Notes under the pieces: model-generated
Told to the model about the DNA's origin: nothing
Seen by the model: only the letters and a program-made list of their open reading frames with translations
Databases searched by the model: none
Assembly (NCBI GenBank): GCA_016789405.1
Contig: JAEUPQ010000016.1
Location: forward strand, 32,239-96,238
Source: Lysobacteraceae bacterium
GTDB lineage: Bacteria; Pseudomonadota; Gammaproteobacteria; Xanthomonadales; Xanthomonadaceae
Direction: 5' to 3'
DNA length: 64,000 nt
Translations under genes and position numbers: made by a program
Shown: positions 26,186 through 36,637 of the stretch, one piece after another
How the letters are laid out: each line of letters starts with the position of its first letter
Numbering within the stretch: position 1 is the stretch's first letter

Positions 26186-27904
26186 ATGACTGCAATGTTT
26201 CTGCATCGCACGCACCGCCGCTGCCGCAAGCTGGCCCTGTGCGCCGCCATCGCGCTCTCCACGCTCGCGACAGGCGGCGTGATGGCCGGCAATGCCGACA
26301 TCGACACGACCTATGTGTTCGGTGGCGGATTCCTGCGCGAACTCGGCCCCTACACCACGCGCGGGACCTCCGGCGCGCTGCAGCCGGACGGCAAGCTGCT
26401 GCTCGTCGGCGTGCCCTACGATGCCAACGGCTATTCCGATTTCGGCATCGCACGCCATCTTGCCGAAGGCGAGCCGGATTTCAGCTTCGGCGCCGGCACG
26501 AGCCAGACGGTGTTCGATCTGTTCAACCAGAACAATGAAGCCACGGAAGTGGCCTATTCGAGCGCAGGCATCTACCTGGCCGGCTATTCGTTCAACGGCG
26601 CGTTCGCCTACATGACCGTCGCGAGGTTGACGCATGCCGGCGCGCTCGACACCAGCTTCGGCATCAACGGCAAGGTGTCGATCCAGATGGGCACCTGGTC
26701 CATGATCAACGGCATCGCCGTGCAACGCGACGGCAAGATCGTGCTGGTCGGCGTCAGCGAGGATCCGACGACGAAACAGGACTACGTCGTCGTGCGCCTC
26801 AACACGGATGGCTCCACCGACAGCAGCTTCGGCCTCGGGGGCAAGGTCCGCATCCCGCTGTCGACGAACGACAACGATTCTGCGCACGGCGTGGTCGTCC
26901 GCGACGATGGCAGCATCCTCGTCGTGGGCGAGACCCGGATCGGCTCGCAGTTCTCGACCGACGTGATCTGCCTGAACCAGTACGGCGACCTCAACCCGTC
27001 GTTCGGGATCGACGGCATCGCGCGGCTGGCGAGGACCGGATACAACCTCTACGGACGCGCGATCGCCCTCGACATGGAGGGCAAGGCGGTGGTCGCCTCG
27101 AACGCGCTGCAATTCTCGCCGTACCTCCGCGGCATCAACATGACGCGCCTCAACGCCAACGGGACCCTGGACACGAGCTACAACGGCGGCGTCGGCCACG
27201 TCTTCACGCCGCTTGCCGCGCAAGCGGTCTACGACCTGAACGCGATGGAAGTCCTGCCGACGGGACAGGCGCTGGCGGTCGGCCAGATCATGATCCACAA
27301 CGGCGATACGACCAGCATCTTCAGCGCACGCTTCAACGAGGGCGGCATGCTGGATCCGGCCTACAACAACGGCGTCGGCTACAAGCTCGGCGACGTCGGC
27401 GGCACCATCGCCAACCAGGCCATGGCGGAATTCGTGTCCATCCTGCCGAACGGCCGGTTCTATGTCGGCGGCCATGCGCAATCGAAGATCTTCGCGCTCC
27501 GCTACCAGGGCGATCCGCTCGACCTGGTGCCGAACCAGCTCAGCTACATCCCGTACATCAACGTGGCGCGCTCGACCGTGCAGACCAGCCAGCAGATGTA
27601 TGTCAACGGCCTGTCCCCGGGTGCGCGCGTACCGGTGACCGTCAGCGGCGGCATGTACAGCGTCAACGGCGGCCCGGCGACCAGCGCGCCCGGTCTGGTC
27701 GACAACGGCGATTCGATCCGGCTGATCCACACGTCGTCCGCGTCGTACAGCACCACGGCGACGACGACGCTCTACATCGGCGGCCTGACGCCTGCGAACA
27801 ACCGCGGCAACATCATCGGGGATCGGATGGTTGCCTCGTTCGAATCGACGACGGCTCCGCTTCCGGCAGGCGGCGGTGGTGGTGGTGGCGGTCACGAACC
27901 GTAA
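26186..27904 (+). CDS. secreted delta-60-repeat (DUF5122) propeller protein, copy 2
   Basis: A 572-aa paralogue of the protein at 19682-21412. Start ATG 26186 follows AAGGAAG. The signal peptide is cut near VMAGNAD. The repeats carry the same signature (LDTSFGINGKV, DSSFGLGGKV, LDTSYNGGVG) with QPDGK, QRDGK and related strands, then the same C-terminal beta module (MYSVNGGPATSAPG and VDNGDSIRL). It ends in an eight-glycine tract and HEP, close to the Gly/Pro tail of copy 1. Predicted to be a secreted beta-propeller of unknown ligand. Confidence 0.83.
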   Translation: MTAMFLHRTHRRCRKLALCAAIALSTLATGGVMAGNADIDTTYVFGGGFLRELGPYTTRGTSGALQPDGKLLLVGVPYDANGYSDFGIARHLAEGEPDFSFGAGTSQTVFDLFNQNNEATEVAYSSAGIYLAGYSFNGAFAYMTVARLTHAGALDTSFGINGKVSIQMGTWSMINGIAVQRDGKIVLVGVSEDPTTKQDYVVVRLNTDGSTDSSFGLGGKVRIPLSTNDNDSAHGVVVRDDGSILVVGETRIGSQFSTDVICLNQYGDLNPSFGIDGIARLARTGYNLYGRAIALDMEGKAVVASNALQFSPYLRGINMTRLNANGTLDTSYNGGVGHVFTPLAAQAVYDLNAMEVLPTGQALAVGQIMIHNGDTTSIFSARFNEGGMLDPAYNNGVGYKLGDVGGTIANQAMAEFVSILPNGRFYVGGHAQSKIFALRYQGDPLDLVPNQLSYIPYINVARSTVQTSQQMYVNGLSPGARVPVTVSGGMYSVNGGPATSAPGLVDNGDSIRLIHTSSASYSTTATTTLYIGGLTPANNRGNIIGDRMVASFESTTAPLPAGGGGGGGGHEP

Positions 27905-27941
27905 GCCCGATGCGTCGCCGCAAGGTGGCGCTCCACGCAGC

Positions 27942-27976
27942 AGTGCATGCGCACGGCACTCCCGTGCGCATGCGCT
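27942..27976. terminator. terminator hairpin between convergent genes
   Basis: A perfect 12-bp stem (27945-27956 with 27962-27973) and 5-nt loop, extended by a wobble and two further pairs. It lies between the convergent delta-60 gene and the TPR gene, followed by TTT on the plus strand. Confidence 0.7.
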
Positions 27977-28024
27977 TTGCGCGACGACATCGACGCGCTC
28001 CGACGAATCGATGCTGCAGATGCC

Positions 28025-29611
28025 TCAATCGAAACCCGCGTCGGGGTACAGATCGTAGGACTCGCGCCTGCCGACACGCTCGATCGCGGCTTTCACGTCG
28101 TCCCGCGCCAGCAGGGCTTCATGCTGCAGACGTACCCGCGACAGGGCGGGTGTCGGAGGGACCTGGCGATACCGCTGCAGCGCGGACAGCGTGTCCGATC
28201 GCTCCTTCGGCGAATCCAGGAGCTGGATCAAGGCCTGTGCGGCCTCGTCATAGCGCTCCAGCATCACCAGTGCGTCAAGATGGATCCATTCGCTGCTGGC
28301 ACGCGCCTTCCTGATCGTCGCGAGCACGCGTTTCATGCCATTGGCATCCTTCGACAACCACGCAGCGCACAGGCGCAGGCGCGCCTGGAACATCCTGCCG
28401 TAGTCGCTGATCTGTCCGCCATCGACCGCATCCGCCATGCGCCGCGCATCGGCGGCGTTGCCCTGCATGCAATGGAATTCGCCCAGGTTCAGTGTCTGGC
28501 TGACGTTCGGCCCCTCGCCGTCCGACAGACGACGTGCCCGCTCCATGTCGGCAAGCGCTTCCTGCGTGCGACCGAGCCTGTACAGGGCAACCGCACGATT
28601 GTTGAGCAGCCAGGCCTGCTTGTCCGAGCGCTCGACGGACGCGACATCCGCATCCTCGCTCCAGTCCTTTTTCGGGCTCAATGCAAGCGAGGCATCGACG
28701 AACCGAAGCACGCCTTCGTGATCGCCGGCGTCGAGCATGGCATAGGAGAGCTGCACCCTGGCATCCAGATCGTCCGGACGCGCCTCGACCTTTCCCCGCA
28801 TCGCCTCGACCGCACGCTCGGACGCGCGACCGGGATGAAATGCCCAGGCGTCCCTGTCGACAAGCGCATCGAACCGCTTGTCGCTGCGCATCGCGATGAT
28901 CACGCCGGGATGGACGACCCGGCGAATCGCGGCCCGTGCGAGATCGTTTTCCCCACGATCCAGGCGCATCAGCGCCAGGTGATGCCACAGGACACTGGCG
29001 TCTCCGGTGGGATCATCCCACCTGGCATCGAACAAGGTCTGCAGGAAGTCCATTTTTTCCCGCGAGCCTTCGCGCAGCGCTGCCTGCAATCGGTACACAT
29101 CGGCAGGATCGACGTTGACCAGCAGTTCCGGCCAGCGTTCCGCCAGCTCGGTGAAGGATTTCGCGGCTGCCTCGTGTTTCCCCTGGTGATGCTGATTCAT
29201 CGCAAGCCAGAACCAGACATCCGGATCGGAATCCTCCGCATCGATCGCCTTCTGCAGGTACTCGATCGCACGCACGTAATGGCCCTCGGCCATGTCGATG
29301 CGCGCACGCACTGTCCAGGCCAGTCGTCGATCGGCCGCGGGCAACGTGCCGAATCCCGGATCCCCCATCGCGCGGCCGAGGATGCGCGAGGCGCCGGCGC
29401 GATCCTTGCCATCAAGCAGTGATTCCGCCTCCTGGATACCGGCGCGCAGGCGACGCGTCGCCACGTTCTCGGTGGACGAAGGTCGCGAGTAGACCTTCGA
29501 CTTTTCGTTGAATTGCGGCGGGCACCCGCTGCCGCCCGGGCAAGAGGACTGGGCGACGGCGTGGCTGGCGAACAACAGCAGCAGGAGGACGATCCGCGAT
29601 CTTGGCGACAT
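28025..29611 (-). CDS. secreted TPR protein
   Basis: A 528-aa protein starting MSPRSRIVLL at ATG 29611, with a signal peptide cut near AVAQSSC. Repeated helical hairpins match tetratricopeptide repeats (HYVRAIEYLQKAIDAEDSDP, HHQGKHEAAAKSFTELAERW, AVALYRLGRTQEALADMERA). The Cys-rich segment SSCPGGSGCPP follows the cleavage site. Likely a periplasmic scaffold; no enzyme motif is seen. It is divergent from kptA (190 bp) and does not resemble the TPR lipoprotein at 17168 beyond the fold. Confidence 0.72.
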   Translation of the reverse strand: MSPRSRIVLLLLLFASHAVAQSSCPGGSGCPPQFNEKSKVYSRPSSTENVATRRLRAGIQEAESLLDGKDRAGASRILGRAMGDPGFGTLPAADRRLAWTVRARIDMAEGHYVRAIEYLQKAIDAEDSDPDVWFWLAMNQHHQGKHEAAAKSFTELAERWPELLVNVDPADVYRLQAALREGSREKMDFLQTLFDARWDDPTGDASVLWHHLALMRLDRGENDLARAAIRRVVHPGVIIAMRSDKRFDALVDRDAWAFHPGRASERAVEAMRGKVEARPDDLDARVQLSYAMLDAGDHEGVLRFVDASLALSPKKDWSEDADVASVERSDKQAWLLNNRAVALYRLGRTQEALADMERARRLSDGEGPNVSQTLNLGEFHCMQGNAADARRMADAVDGGQISDYGRMFQARLRLCAAWLSKDANGMKRVLATIRKARASSEWIHLDALVMLERYDEAAQALIQLLDSPKERSDTLSALQRYRQVPPTPALSRVRLQHEALLARDDVKAAIERVGRRESYDLYPDAGFD

Positions 29612-29801
29612 GCAGCAAGGATTCCCCGTGGAGGTCGACGCGCCAGGCGGCCGATGCCTTTGCGCAATGCGGACAATGTGCCGTAGCGCACCAAACGTGG
29701 CAACCATGCCGAGACAGGCCGTCGCCCTCGCCGCGCACGCATCGCCGCGTTGACGAGACGCGCGACCTCCAGATGCATGAGCCGGGCATGCACGGGCTAC
29801 C

Positions 29802-30353
29802 ATGCGCGGCATGCAGAACCTCGTCGCCGCCAGCAAGTTCATGAGCCTGGTCCTCCGCCATCGGCCGGACCTGATCGGACTCGAACTCGACGCAGCGGGA
29901 TGGGCGGATATCGCGACACTGATCAGACTCAGCGAATCCCATCATCCGCTCGAGCGCGCCCTGATCGAAGCCGTGGTCGCGGGCAGCGACAAGCAGCGTT
30001 TCGCGATCAGCGAGGATGGTCTGCGCATTCGCGCCAACCAGGGGCACTCCATCGCGGTCGAGCTGCAGCTGGAAACGATCGCGCCACCGGAACGGCTTTA
30101 CCATGGCACGGCATCGCGCTTCGTCGACGCCATCCGCCGCGAAGGACTGACACGACGCAGCCGTCACCACGTGCACCTGTCCGCGGAAATCGACACCGCG
30201 ATGCGCGTGGGCGCGCGCCACGGGGCGCCGGTCGTGCTGGTGGTGCGCGCGGCGGACATGGCGGCCGCAGGCCATGCGTTTCATCGCTCGGCGAATGGCG
30301 TATGGCTCACGGACGCCGTGCCGGCCGCATTCATCGATTTCGGCGACGCCTGA
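29802..30353 (+). CDS. kptA: RNA 2'-phosphotransferase (Tpt1/KptA family)
   Basis: A 183-aa KptA. ATG 29802 is used; ATG 29811 ([10 protein letters not shown]) is equally possible. Family motifs present: SLVLRHRPD (15-23), YHGT (100-103) and HVHLS (123-127), with later conserved Arg in VLVVRA. The enzyme transfers an internal RNA 2'-phosphate to NAD+, giving ADP-ribose 1'',2''-cyclic phosphate and nicotinamide. It removes the splice-junction phosphate from tRNA in fungi, while its bacterial role is unsettled because bacteria lack that splicing pathway. Full length; no co-transcribed RNA ligase is present. Confidence 0.9.
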   Translation: MRGMQNLVAASKFMSLVLRHRPDLIGLELDAAGWADIATLIRLSESHHPLERALIEAVVAGSDKQRFAISEDGLRIRANQGHSIAVELQLETIAPPERLYHGTASRFVDAIRREGLTRRSRHHVHLSAEIDTAMRVGARHGAPVVLVVRAADMAAAGHAFHRSANGVWLTDAVPAAFIDFGDA

Positions 30354-30597
30354 AGCGAGCGCGATTCTCCGGACAATTCCGGGAATACGATTTCAGTCGC
30401 CGCGTTTCGCCTTGTGACGCAGACCCGCATCGCGCAGAGTGCAACGCGATCCGTGGCCATTGCGAGCGCCGCGAATCGCCGGAGGAATACCAGAGACACG
30501 CCCGCGAAATGCCGCATTGCAGCATCGCCATCCGTGGCCGCTCCACCCGATGCGGGACCTGATGCGAAACCCGATGCGACACGCCCTGGAGGCCAGA

Positions 30598-33500
30598 ATG
30601 CGCCCGACCCAACACCGTGACGGCCGATCGCTGCCGTTGTCATTCCTGTTCACGCTGCTGTTCGCGTTGACGTTGTCGGGCTGCGAATGGCCCGTCGCCA
30701 TCGGCGCCACGCTGCCCGCGACGGCGGACGCGATGCACGCTGCCGAACCCCGGCCAGACACCACCGGCATCTGCGAAAGCACCGACGCGAGCCAGGTGCT
30801 GGTGCCCGTGCCCGCGCAGCCACGCGATGGCGCGCCGCGCGACGTGCGCGTGCATTACCGTCGCGACGATGGCGCGTATGGCGACTGGGGCCTGCATGTG
30901 TGGCAGGTCGACGCTGCGGGCCAGTACGTCGCGGACTATCCCGGCGTCAGCTGGAATGCACCGCTGGCGCGTGCCGGCATCGATGGCTATGGCGCCTACT
31001 TCGACATCCGCGCGACCGCGTTCACGCATCCCGCCGCTGCGGGTTTCGGCTTCATCGTGCATCCACCGGGACAGGGCGGCGACCCCGGCGTCGATCGCCT
31101 GTGGTCGTTCACCGATGGCGGCGAAGTCTGGCTGCGTTCCGGCGATGCGACCGTGTATCGCGCCGATCCGGTCGCGTCGACGCCGGACATCGACACCGTG
31201 CGCGTGCACTACCGTCGCTTCGACAACGCCTACGACCAGTGGGGCCTGCACCTGTGGCCGGGCAGCGGCATCGACGTCGCGCGGCTCGGCGGACTCGCAC
31301 TCGACCAGTGGAACGCGCCCGTGGCGCTGTCGACGATGCCGAACCACGCCGCGGGTGCCGGCGAAGTGTCTTTCGACTTGCCGGTGCTGAATCCAAGCGC
31401 CGACACCAGCCGACGGGCCGTGGAGTTCATCGTGCACGGCATGCCATCGAAACCGAACGGCGGCGTGAACGACAAGGATGGCTGGAACGACAACATCCGC
31501 GTGCCCTTCGCGGCGCTGACCATCGCCGATGGCATCGGCCACGTCTGGCTGGTCCAGGGCACGCCGAGGATCTTCACCGCGCCGCCGGACCTGCGGCGCG
31601 TCTCGACCACGGATGCGCGCGCTTACTGGCTGAACCGCGATCGCCTGCAGTGGCCGCGCGCGGACGGCGCCGGCACGTTCAGGCTGTACCACTCGGCGGA
31701 GGGCCGCATCGTCGCCGCGCGCGGCGAACCGGTGCATGGCGCCGACGGTGCATTGACGCTGCGCATGGGCGGCGACGTCGCTGGTGCGGTCGCCGAACGC
31801 TTCCGCTGGATCGAGGCCGGCGTGCGCCTGTCGGTGGAACCGGCCGACGTTGCGCGACTGGACACGCTGATGGCGCAACAGCTGCTGCTGGTGCAGGAGG
31901 ACGCCTCGGGCCGCGTGCTCGCAGCGACGACGACGCAGTTGCCGGGCTTCCTGGACGAACGCTATGCCGCCGCCGAAGCCGTCGACGATCTCGGCGTGCA
32001 GGTCGCGCGCGGACGCACCACCTTCAAGCTCTGGGCGCCGACCGCGCGCAAGGTGTCCCTGTGCCTGGACCCGGCGCGGGGTCACGGCCGGGAACTCGTG
32101 ATGCGCCGCGATGACGCTACCGGTGCATGGCGGATCGACGTGCCCGGCGAGCACCACGGCGGCCACTACCGCTATGCCGTCGAAGTGTTCGTGCGCGGTG
32201 TCGGCATCGTCCGCAACTTCGTCACCGACCCCTACTCGCTCAGTCTCGACGCCGATTCCCGGCGCAGCTACATCGCCGACCTCGACGCACCGTGGCTGAT
32301 GCCGCGCGGTTGGCGCCACGCCCGTTCGCCCGACACGGTGCGCGCGCAGGAAGACATGGCGATCTACGAACTGCACGTGCGCGATTTCTCCATCGGCGAC
32401 ACGACCGTGCCATGGAGGGATCGCGGCAAGTACCTCGCCTTCACGCGGCTCGACAGCGCCGGCATGCGCCACCTGCGCGCGCTCGCACGCGCCGGCATGA
32501 CCGATGTGCACCTGCTGCCGGTCTTCGACTTCGCGAGCACGCCGGAACGCAACTGCGTCACGCCGATCATTCCCGCGGCCGCGCCCGATTCCGACGCGCA
32601 ACAGGCGGCGGCCGGCGCGGTCCGCGCGACCGACTGTTTCAACTGGGGCTACGACCCCTGGCACTTCACCGCGCCGGAGGGCGGCTTCGCCAGCGACCCG
32701 GGCGACGGCGCTGCGCGGATCCGCGAGTTCCGCGCCATGGTGATGGCGCTGCACCAGGCCGGCCTGCGCGTGGGCATGGACGTGGTCTACAACCACACCA
32801 GCGCATCGGGGCAGGATCCGAAATCGGTGCTGGACCGCGTCGTGCCGGGCTACTACCACCGGCTGAACGCGAATGGCGACGTCGAGCGCTCGACCTGCTG
32901 CGAGAACACCGCGACCGAGCACCGGATGATGGCGAAGCTGATGATCGACTCGGTGAAGACCTGGGCGACGCAGTACCGCATCGACTCGTTCCGCTTCGAC
33001 CTGATGGGGCACCAGCCGCGCGCGGTGATGGAACGCCTGCAGCGCGAAGTCTCCGTCGCCGCAGGACGCCCCGTGCAGCTGATCGGCGAAGGCTGGAACT
33101 TCGGCGAGGTGGCGAACGGCGCGCGCTTCGTGCAGGCTTCGCAGCTCTCGCTCAACGGCACGGGCATCGGCACCTTCAGCGATCGCGCGCGCGACCACGT
33201 GCGAGGCGGCTCCGGGTTCGACAGCGGCATGGCGCTGCTGCGCAACCAGGGCTACATCAACGGCATGCATTACGCCGACAACGGCAGCGGCGGAAGCAAG
33301 ACGCGCAACGACCTGATGTGGTCGGCGGACCTGATCAAGGTCGGCCTGGCCGGCTCGATCCGCGACTACGTGCTGCGCACGCACTGGGACGCCGACCAGC
33401 GCCTCGACCAGCTCGACTACGGCGGCCAGCCGGCGGGCTACGTGGTCGACCCGCAGGAAGTGGTCAACTACGTCGAGAACCACGACAACTGGACGCTCTT

Positions 33501-34197
33501 CGACAACAACGCGTTCAAGCTGCCCGTGGGCACCTCGCGCGAGGACCGCGCGCGCGTGCAGATCCTCGGCGCCGCGATCAACAGCTTCAGCCAGGGCGTT
33601 GCCTACTACCACGCAGGCATCGACACGCTGCGCAGCAAATCGCTGGACCGCAACAGCTACGACAGCGGCGACTGGTTCAACCGCATCGACTGGTCGTATC
33701 GCGACAACGGCTACGCCGCAGGGCTGCCGCCGCAGGGCGACAACGGCGCCAATTGGGACGTGATGCGTCCGCTGCTCGCGAATGCGGGCATCACGCCGAC
33801 TTCAGACGAGATCCGCTGGACCCGCGACGCCTTCCGCGACCTGATGCGCATCCGCGGCAGCACGCGGCTGTTCCGCATGCGCACCGCCGATGACATCCGG
33901 CAACGCCTGCATTTCCGCAACACCGGCAGCACGCAGGTACCGACCGTGCTCGCGGGGCATCTCGATGGTCGAGGATATGCTGGCGCGGGCTTCCGGGAAC
34001 TGCTGTACTTCGTCAACGTCGACACCGTGGCGCAGTCGCTGACCCTGACCGACGATGCAGGCAAACCCTGGCGCCTGCATCCGGTGCACCTCGCGTCCGA
34101 CGCCGCGGATCGACGCGCGCGCGAGGCGACCGTGGAGACGGCAACCGGCCGTTTCGTTCTGCCTCCGCGCACGGCCGTGGTGTTCGTGGTGCGTTGA
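30598..34197 (+). CDS. pullulanase-type alpha-1,6-glucosidase lipoprotein
   Basis: A 1199-aa surface or periplasmic lipoprotein. ATG 30598 has GGAGG five bases upstream, and the signal ends in the lipobox LTLSGC (Cys29). Two CBM41/PUD starch-binding modules lie near residues 81-180 and 200-320 ([20 protein letters not shown] and [20 protein letters not shown]). A CBM48-like N domain ([14 protein letters not shown]) precedes the GH13 barrel: [10 protein letters not shown], nucleophile Asp801 (FRFD), acid Glu831 (LIGEGW) and His962-Asp963 (VENHDNW). The C-terminal beta domain ends near 1199. It cuts alpha-1,6 links in pullulan, glycogen or limit dextrins outside the cytoplasm. No maltodextrin transport genes are adjacent. 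Confidence 0.9.
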   Translation: MRPTQHRDGRSLPLSFLFTLLFALTLSGCEWPVAIGATLPATADAMHAAEPRPDTTGICESTDASQVLVPVPAQPRDGAPRDVRVHYRRDDGAYGDWGLHVWQVDAAGQYVADYPGVSWNAPLARAGIDGYGAYFDIRATAFTHPAAAGFGFIVHPPGQGGDPGVDRLWSFTDGGEVWLRSGDATVYRADPVASTPDIDTVRVHYRRFDNAYDQWGLHLWPGSGIDVARLGGLALDQWNAPVALSTMPNHAAGAGEVSFDLPVLNPSADTSRRAVEFIVHGMPSKPNGGVNDKDGWNDNIRVPFAALTIADGIGHVWLVQGTPRIFTAPPDLRRVSTTDARAYWLNRDRLQWPRADGAGTFRLYHSAEGRIVAARGEPVHGADGALTLRMGGDVAGAVAERFRWIEAGVRLSVEPADVARLDTLMAQQLLLVQEDASGRVLAATTTQLPGFLDERYAAAEAVDDLGVQVARGRTTFKLWAPTARKVSLCLDPARGHGRELVMRRDDATGAWRIDVPGEHHGGHYRYAVEVFVRGVGIVRNFVTDPYSLSLDADSRRSYIADLDAPWLMPRGWRHARSPDTVRAQEDMAIYELHVRDFSIGDTTVPWRDRGKYLAFTRLDSAGMRHLRALARAGMTDVHLLPVFDFASTPERNCVTPIIPAAAPDSDAQQAAAGAVRATDCFNWGYDPWHFTAPEGGFASDPGDGAARIREFRAMVMALHQAGLRVGMDVVYNHTSASGQDPKSVLDRVVPGYYHRLNANGDVERSTCCENTATEHRMMAKLMIDSVKTWATQYRIDSFRFDLMGHQPRAVMERLQREVSVAAGRPVQLIGEGWNFGEVANGARFVQASQLSLNGTGIGTFSDRARDHVRGGSGFDSGMALLRNQGYINGMHYADNGSGGSKTRNDLMWSADLIKVGLAGSIRDYVLRTHWDADQRLDQLDYGGQPAGYVVDPQEVVNYVENHDNWTLFDNNAFKLPVGTSREDRARVQILGAAINSFSQGVAYYHAGIDTLRSKSLDRNSYDSGDWFNRIDWSYRDNGYAAGLPPQGDNGANWDVMRPLLANAGITPTSDEIRWTRDAFRDLMRIRGSTRLFRMRTADDIRQRLHFRNTGSTQVPTVLAGHLDGRGYAGAGFRELLYFVNVDTVAQSLTLTDDAGKPWRLHPVHLASDAADRRAREATVETATGRFVLPPRTAVVFVVR

Positions 34198-34223
34198 CGG
34201 CACCTTTCCGCACCACATCGAAA

Positions 34224-34249
34224 CGACGGCGGCCACGAGGCCGCCGTCG
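34224..34249. terminator. bidirectional terminator hairpin
   Basis: A perfect 11-bp stem (34224-34234 with 34239-34249) with a 4-nt loop, between the convergent pullulanase gene and the calcium-repeat gene. TTT follows it on the minus strand only. Confidence 0.6.
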
Positions 34250-34267
34250 CGTCATCGACTCAGGCCA

Positions 34268-35278
34268 TCAGCCGCACTTCGGCCAGCAGGGATCCACGTT
34301 GTCCATCGGGTTCGGCAGGTCCGGGCGGGTTTCCGGCTGCGCGCGATCGATCTGCGGTGGACCGGACACGGTGCCCTCGTACTCCACGAAATCGGGATTG
34401 ACCAGGATGATCGTGCCCTTCTTGTCTTCGATGTCCTTCGGATCGATCTCGATCGGACGCCATCCCGCCATCGTCCGGATCGTCGCATTGCGCACGCGCT
34501 CCCAGGCCTGCTTCTGCTCTTCGGTCGGTTCCCCGGTGCCGGTATCGGCGTCCGGATTGTAGTACCCGCCCTTGCCGGGCTTGCCGTCCGGTCCGCGATA
34601 ATCGCCCTTGCCGTTCTTGATCTCCATGGACGAGCCATCGGAGTACAGGATCACGGTGCGACCGTCCTTGGTGTCCTCCATGAAGACGACCTTCAGGTCA
34701 TCGGGAATCTTGGTGTCACCCGCTTCGTCGCCGGCACTGATGTGGCTGATGGCCACGCCGCCGACGCGGCGCTCGGGAAGATTGGTTTCCTGGTTGAAGC
34801 CACGCACGAGCGTGAAGCCGTCGGATTCGATCGAGATGCCGAAATCGGCCATCTGCTTCGGATCGAGACCCAGGCGGGTCGTCGCATCCTTGCGCTCGCC
34901 CAGCGGAAAAGCCGCCAGCGGCGACTCGGGCATCGTGCCGCCGTGCTTTTCCAGTTCGGCCTGCAGTTCGGCAGGCCGCACCACCATCTTGCCGACGCCG
35001 AATTCGAAGGTCGGCAGCAGTTGCGCGCCGATCATCTCGACCATCAGCGGCAGCGGCGGACGGCTGGCAGGATCGCGCGGGTCGGTGCCGGCGACGACCT
35101 CGTCGGCATCGCTGACACCGTCGCCATCCCTGTCGACGACGTTCCAGGCGTAGTAGCAGGCCGAGACATCGCACAGGCGCACGTGGCGCAGTTCGGGTTC
35201 TTCCGCGCGTGCCACGTGCGCGAGGCTGGCCACCGCGACGCCGCTGGCGATCGCCGATGCAATCAACGTGTGTTTCAT
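34268..35278 (-). CDS. secreted protein with thrombospondin type 3-like calcium repeat
   Basis: A 336-aa protein starting at ATG 35278 with AAGGAG five bases upstream and a signal peptide cut near HVARAEE. Residues 48-67 (VVDRDGDGVSDADEVVAGTD) match the calcium-binding thrombospondin type 3 repeat (DxDxDGxxDxxE). The remainder is hydrophilic with a Gly-rich stretch (GKGDYRGPDGKPGKGG) and two C-terminal cysteines in CWPKC. I do not recognise the rest. It may be an extracellular structural protein; no partner is evident. Confidence 0.65.
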   Translation of the reverse strand: MKHTLIASAIASGVAVASLAHVARAEEPELRHVRLCDVSACYYAWNVVDRDGDGVSDADEVVAGTDPRDPASRPPLPLMVEMIGAQLLPTFEFGVGKMVVRPAELQAELEKHGGTMPESPLAAFPLGERKDATTRLGLDPKQMADFGISIESDGFTLVRGFNQETNLPERRVGGVAISHISAGDEAGDTKIPDDLKVVFMEDTKDGRTVILYSDGSSMEIKNGKGDYRGPDGKPGKGGYYNPDADTGTGEPTEEQKQAWERVRNATIRTMAGWRPIEIDPKDIEDKKGTIILVNPDFVEYEGTVSGPPQIDRAQPETRPDLPNPMDNVDPCWPKCG

Positions 35279-35527
35279 AAATCTCCTTGTCTTATCAACG
35301 TTCGGGGGATGTATCGCACCGGCATGCGTTCTCCGCCGGCAAGCCCAGCCAACGCCGAAGCCGCGCTGCACAGGCCAGCGTCGCGCGATAGCGGAATTCC
35401 GTCGCAAAAGCGACTCTCGCTCGCGGGCCGTGTTGTCCGCGCGATGCCCATTCCTGCGTTTTTCGCAGCCCGCGCGCGCAATCCCGGCGTGCGCTACAGT
35501 CGCGATTCCCCGCCATGGACCCGATGC

Positions 35528-36508
35528 ATGCGCCTCGTTGCTCTCTTCCTCGCCGTCCTGTGCGGTTCGTCATCGCTGGCCCACGCGGACGACGGACGCA
35601 GCGCCACCGATCGCCGCATCGCGGTGACCATCGACGACCTGCCATGGCAGCGCATGGCGACCACGCCGCCGGAGGCCCTGCAGGCCCGCCACGATGCGCT
35701 GATGGCGCAATTGCGCATCGCCGACGTACCGGTGATCGGCTTCGTCAACGAGGACAAGCTCGAAGTCGACGGCCAGGTGCAGCCAGCCCGCGTGAAGATG
35801 CTCGAGGACTGGCTCGACGACGGCCACGCGCTGGGCAACCACACCCATGGCCATGTCGACCTGCACGTGGTCGGCATGCCCGCATACCAGGACGCGATCC
35901 TGCGCGGCGAACGGATCCTGCGCCCGATGCTGGCCGAGCGCGGCCAGAGGCCGCGCTGGTTCCGCAATCCCTACCTGCGCGCGGGCATGACCGACGAGGA
36001 CAAATCCACGCTGGCCGGCTTCCTCGCCGAACACGGCTACCGCCTGGCGCCGGTGACCGTGGACAACGGCGAATGGGTCTGGGCCTTCGCCTACGCACGC
36101 GTGCTCGATAGCCAGCCCGACACGCCCGAGCGCGCGGCCGTGCTGGAACGCCTGCGCCTGGGCTACGTGCCGTACATGCTCAACAAGCTCGATTACTACG
36201 AGCGGCAGTCGCAGGCACTGCTGGGCTATGCGCTTCCGCAGATCTGGTTGCTGCACGCGAACGAACTCAACGCCGTCGCCTATGCCGAACTCATCGCCGG
36301 TGCGAAGCGACGCGGCTATCGCTTCATCAGCCTGGACGAAGCGATGCAGGATCCTGCGTACGCGCGAAAGGACGGCTACCACGGCCGCTACGGCCCGAGC
36401 TGGCTGCATCGCTGGGCGATGGCCGAGAAGAAGCCGAAGGATTTCTATGCGGGCGAGCCCGTCGTGCCGAAATGGGTCCTGGACCTCGCCGGGGTGGACG
36501 GCGAATAG
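35528..36508 (+). CDS. secreted polysaccharide deacetylase (NodB-like, CE4)
   Basis: A 326-aa protein starting MRLVALFLAV at ATG 35528, with a signal peptide cut near LAHADDG. The NodB fold motifs are TIDDLP (34-39, a variant of TFDD), GNHTHGH (103-109, metal-binding His) and WFRNPYLRAG (variant of the RxPY loop). Such enzymes remove N- or O-acetyl groups from cell-wall or capsular polysaccharide with a divalent metal ion. The large insertion between residues 160 and 230 (KLDYYERQSQALLGYALPQI near its end) is typical of the proteobacterial group. It precedes the FAD oxidase gene by 130 bp on the same strand. Confidence 0.85.
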   Translation: MRLVALFLAVLCGSSSLAHADDGRSATDRRIAVTIDDLPWQRMATTPPEALQARHDALMAQLRIADVPVIGFVNEDKLEVDGQVQPARVKMLEDWLDDGHALGNHTHGHVDLHVVGMPAYQDAILRGERILRPMLAERGQRPRWFRNPYLRAGMTDEDKSTLAGFLAEHGYRLAPVTVDNGEWVWAFAYARVLDSQPDTPERAAVLERLRLGYVPYMLNKLDYYERQSQALLGYALPQIWLLHANELNAVAYAELIAGAKRRGYRFISLDEAMQDPAYARKDGYHGRYGPSWLHRWAMAEKKPKDFYAGEPVVPKWVLDLAGVDGE

Positions 36509-36637
36509 CGGTCCGCTTTCCGGCGGTCGCCCGCATCGCGGCCTGCAGTATCGTCCGGCGCTACTCCTGCGGTCGCGCTTGTGCCTGGGTGACGGGTGGT
36601 CCTTTGCTGTGGTCCGTCACCACCACGAACGACGACC

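Noticed and set aside
30640..33612. A 990-codon minus-strand open frame opposite the pullulanase gene
   Set aside because: The plus strand encodes a full GH13 protein with catalytic residues and a lipobox. The antisense frame has no start signal and no known domain.
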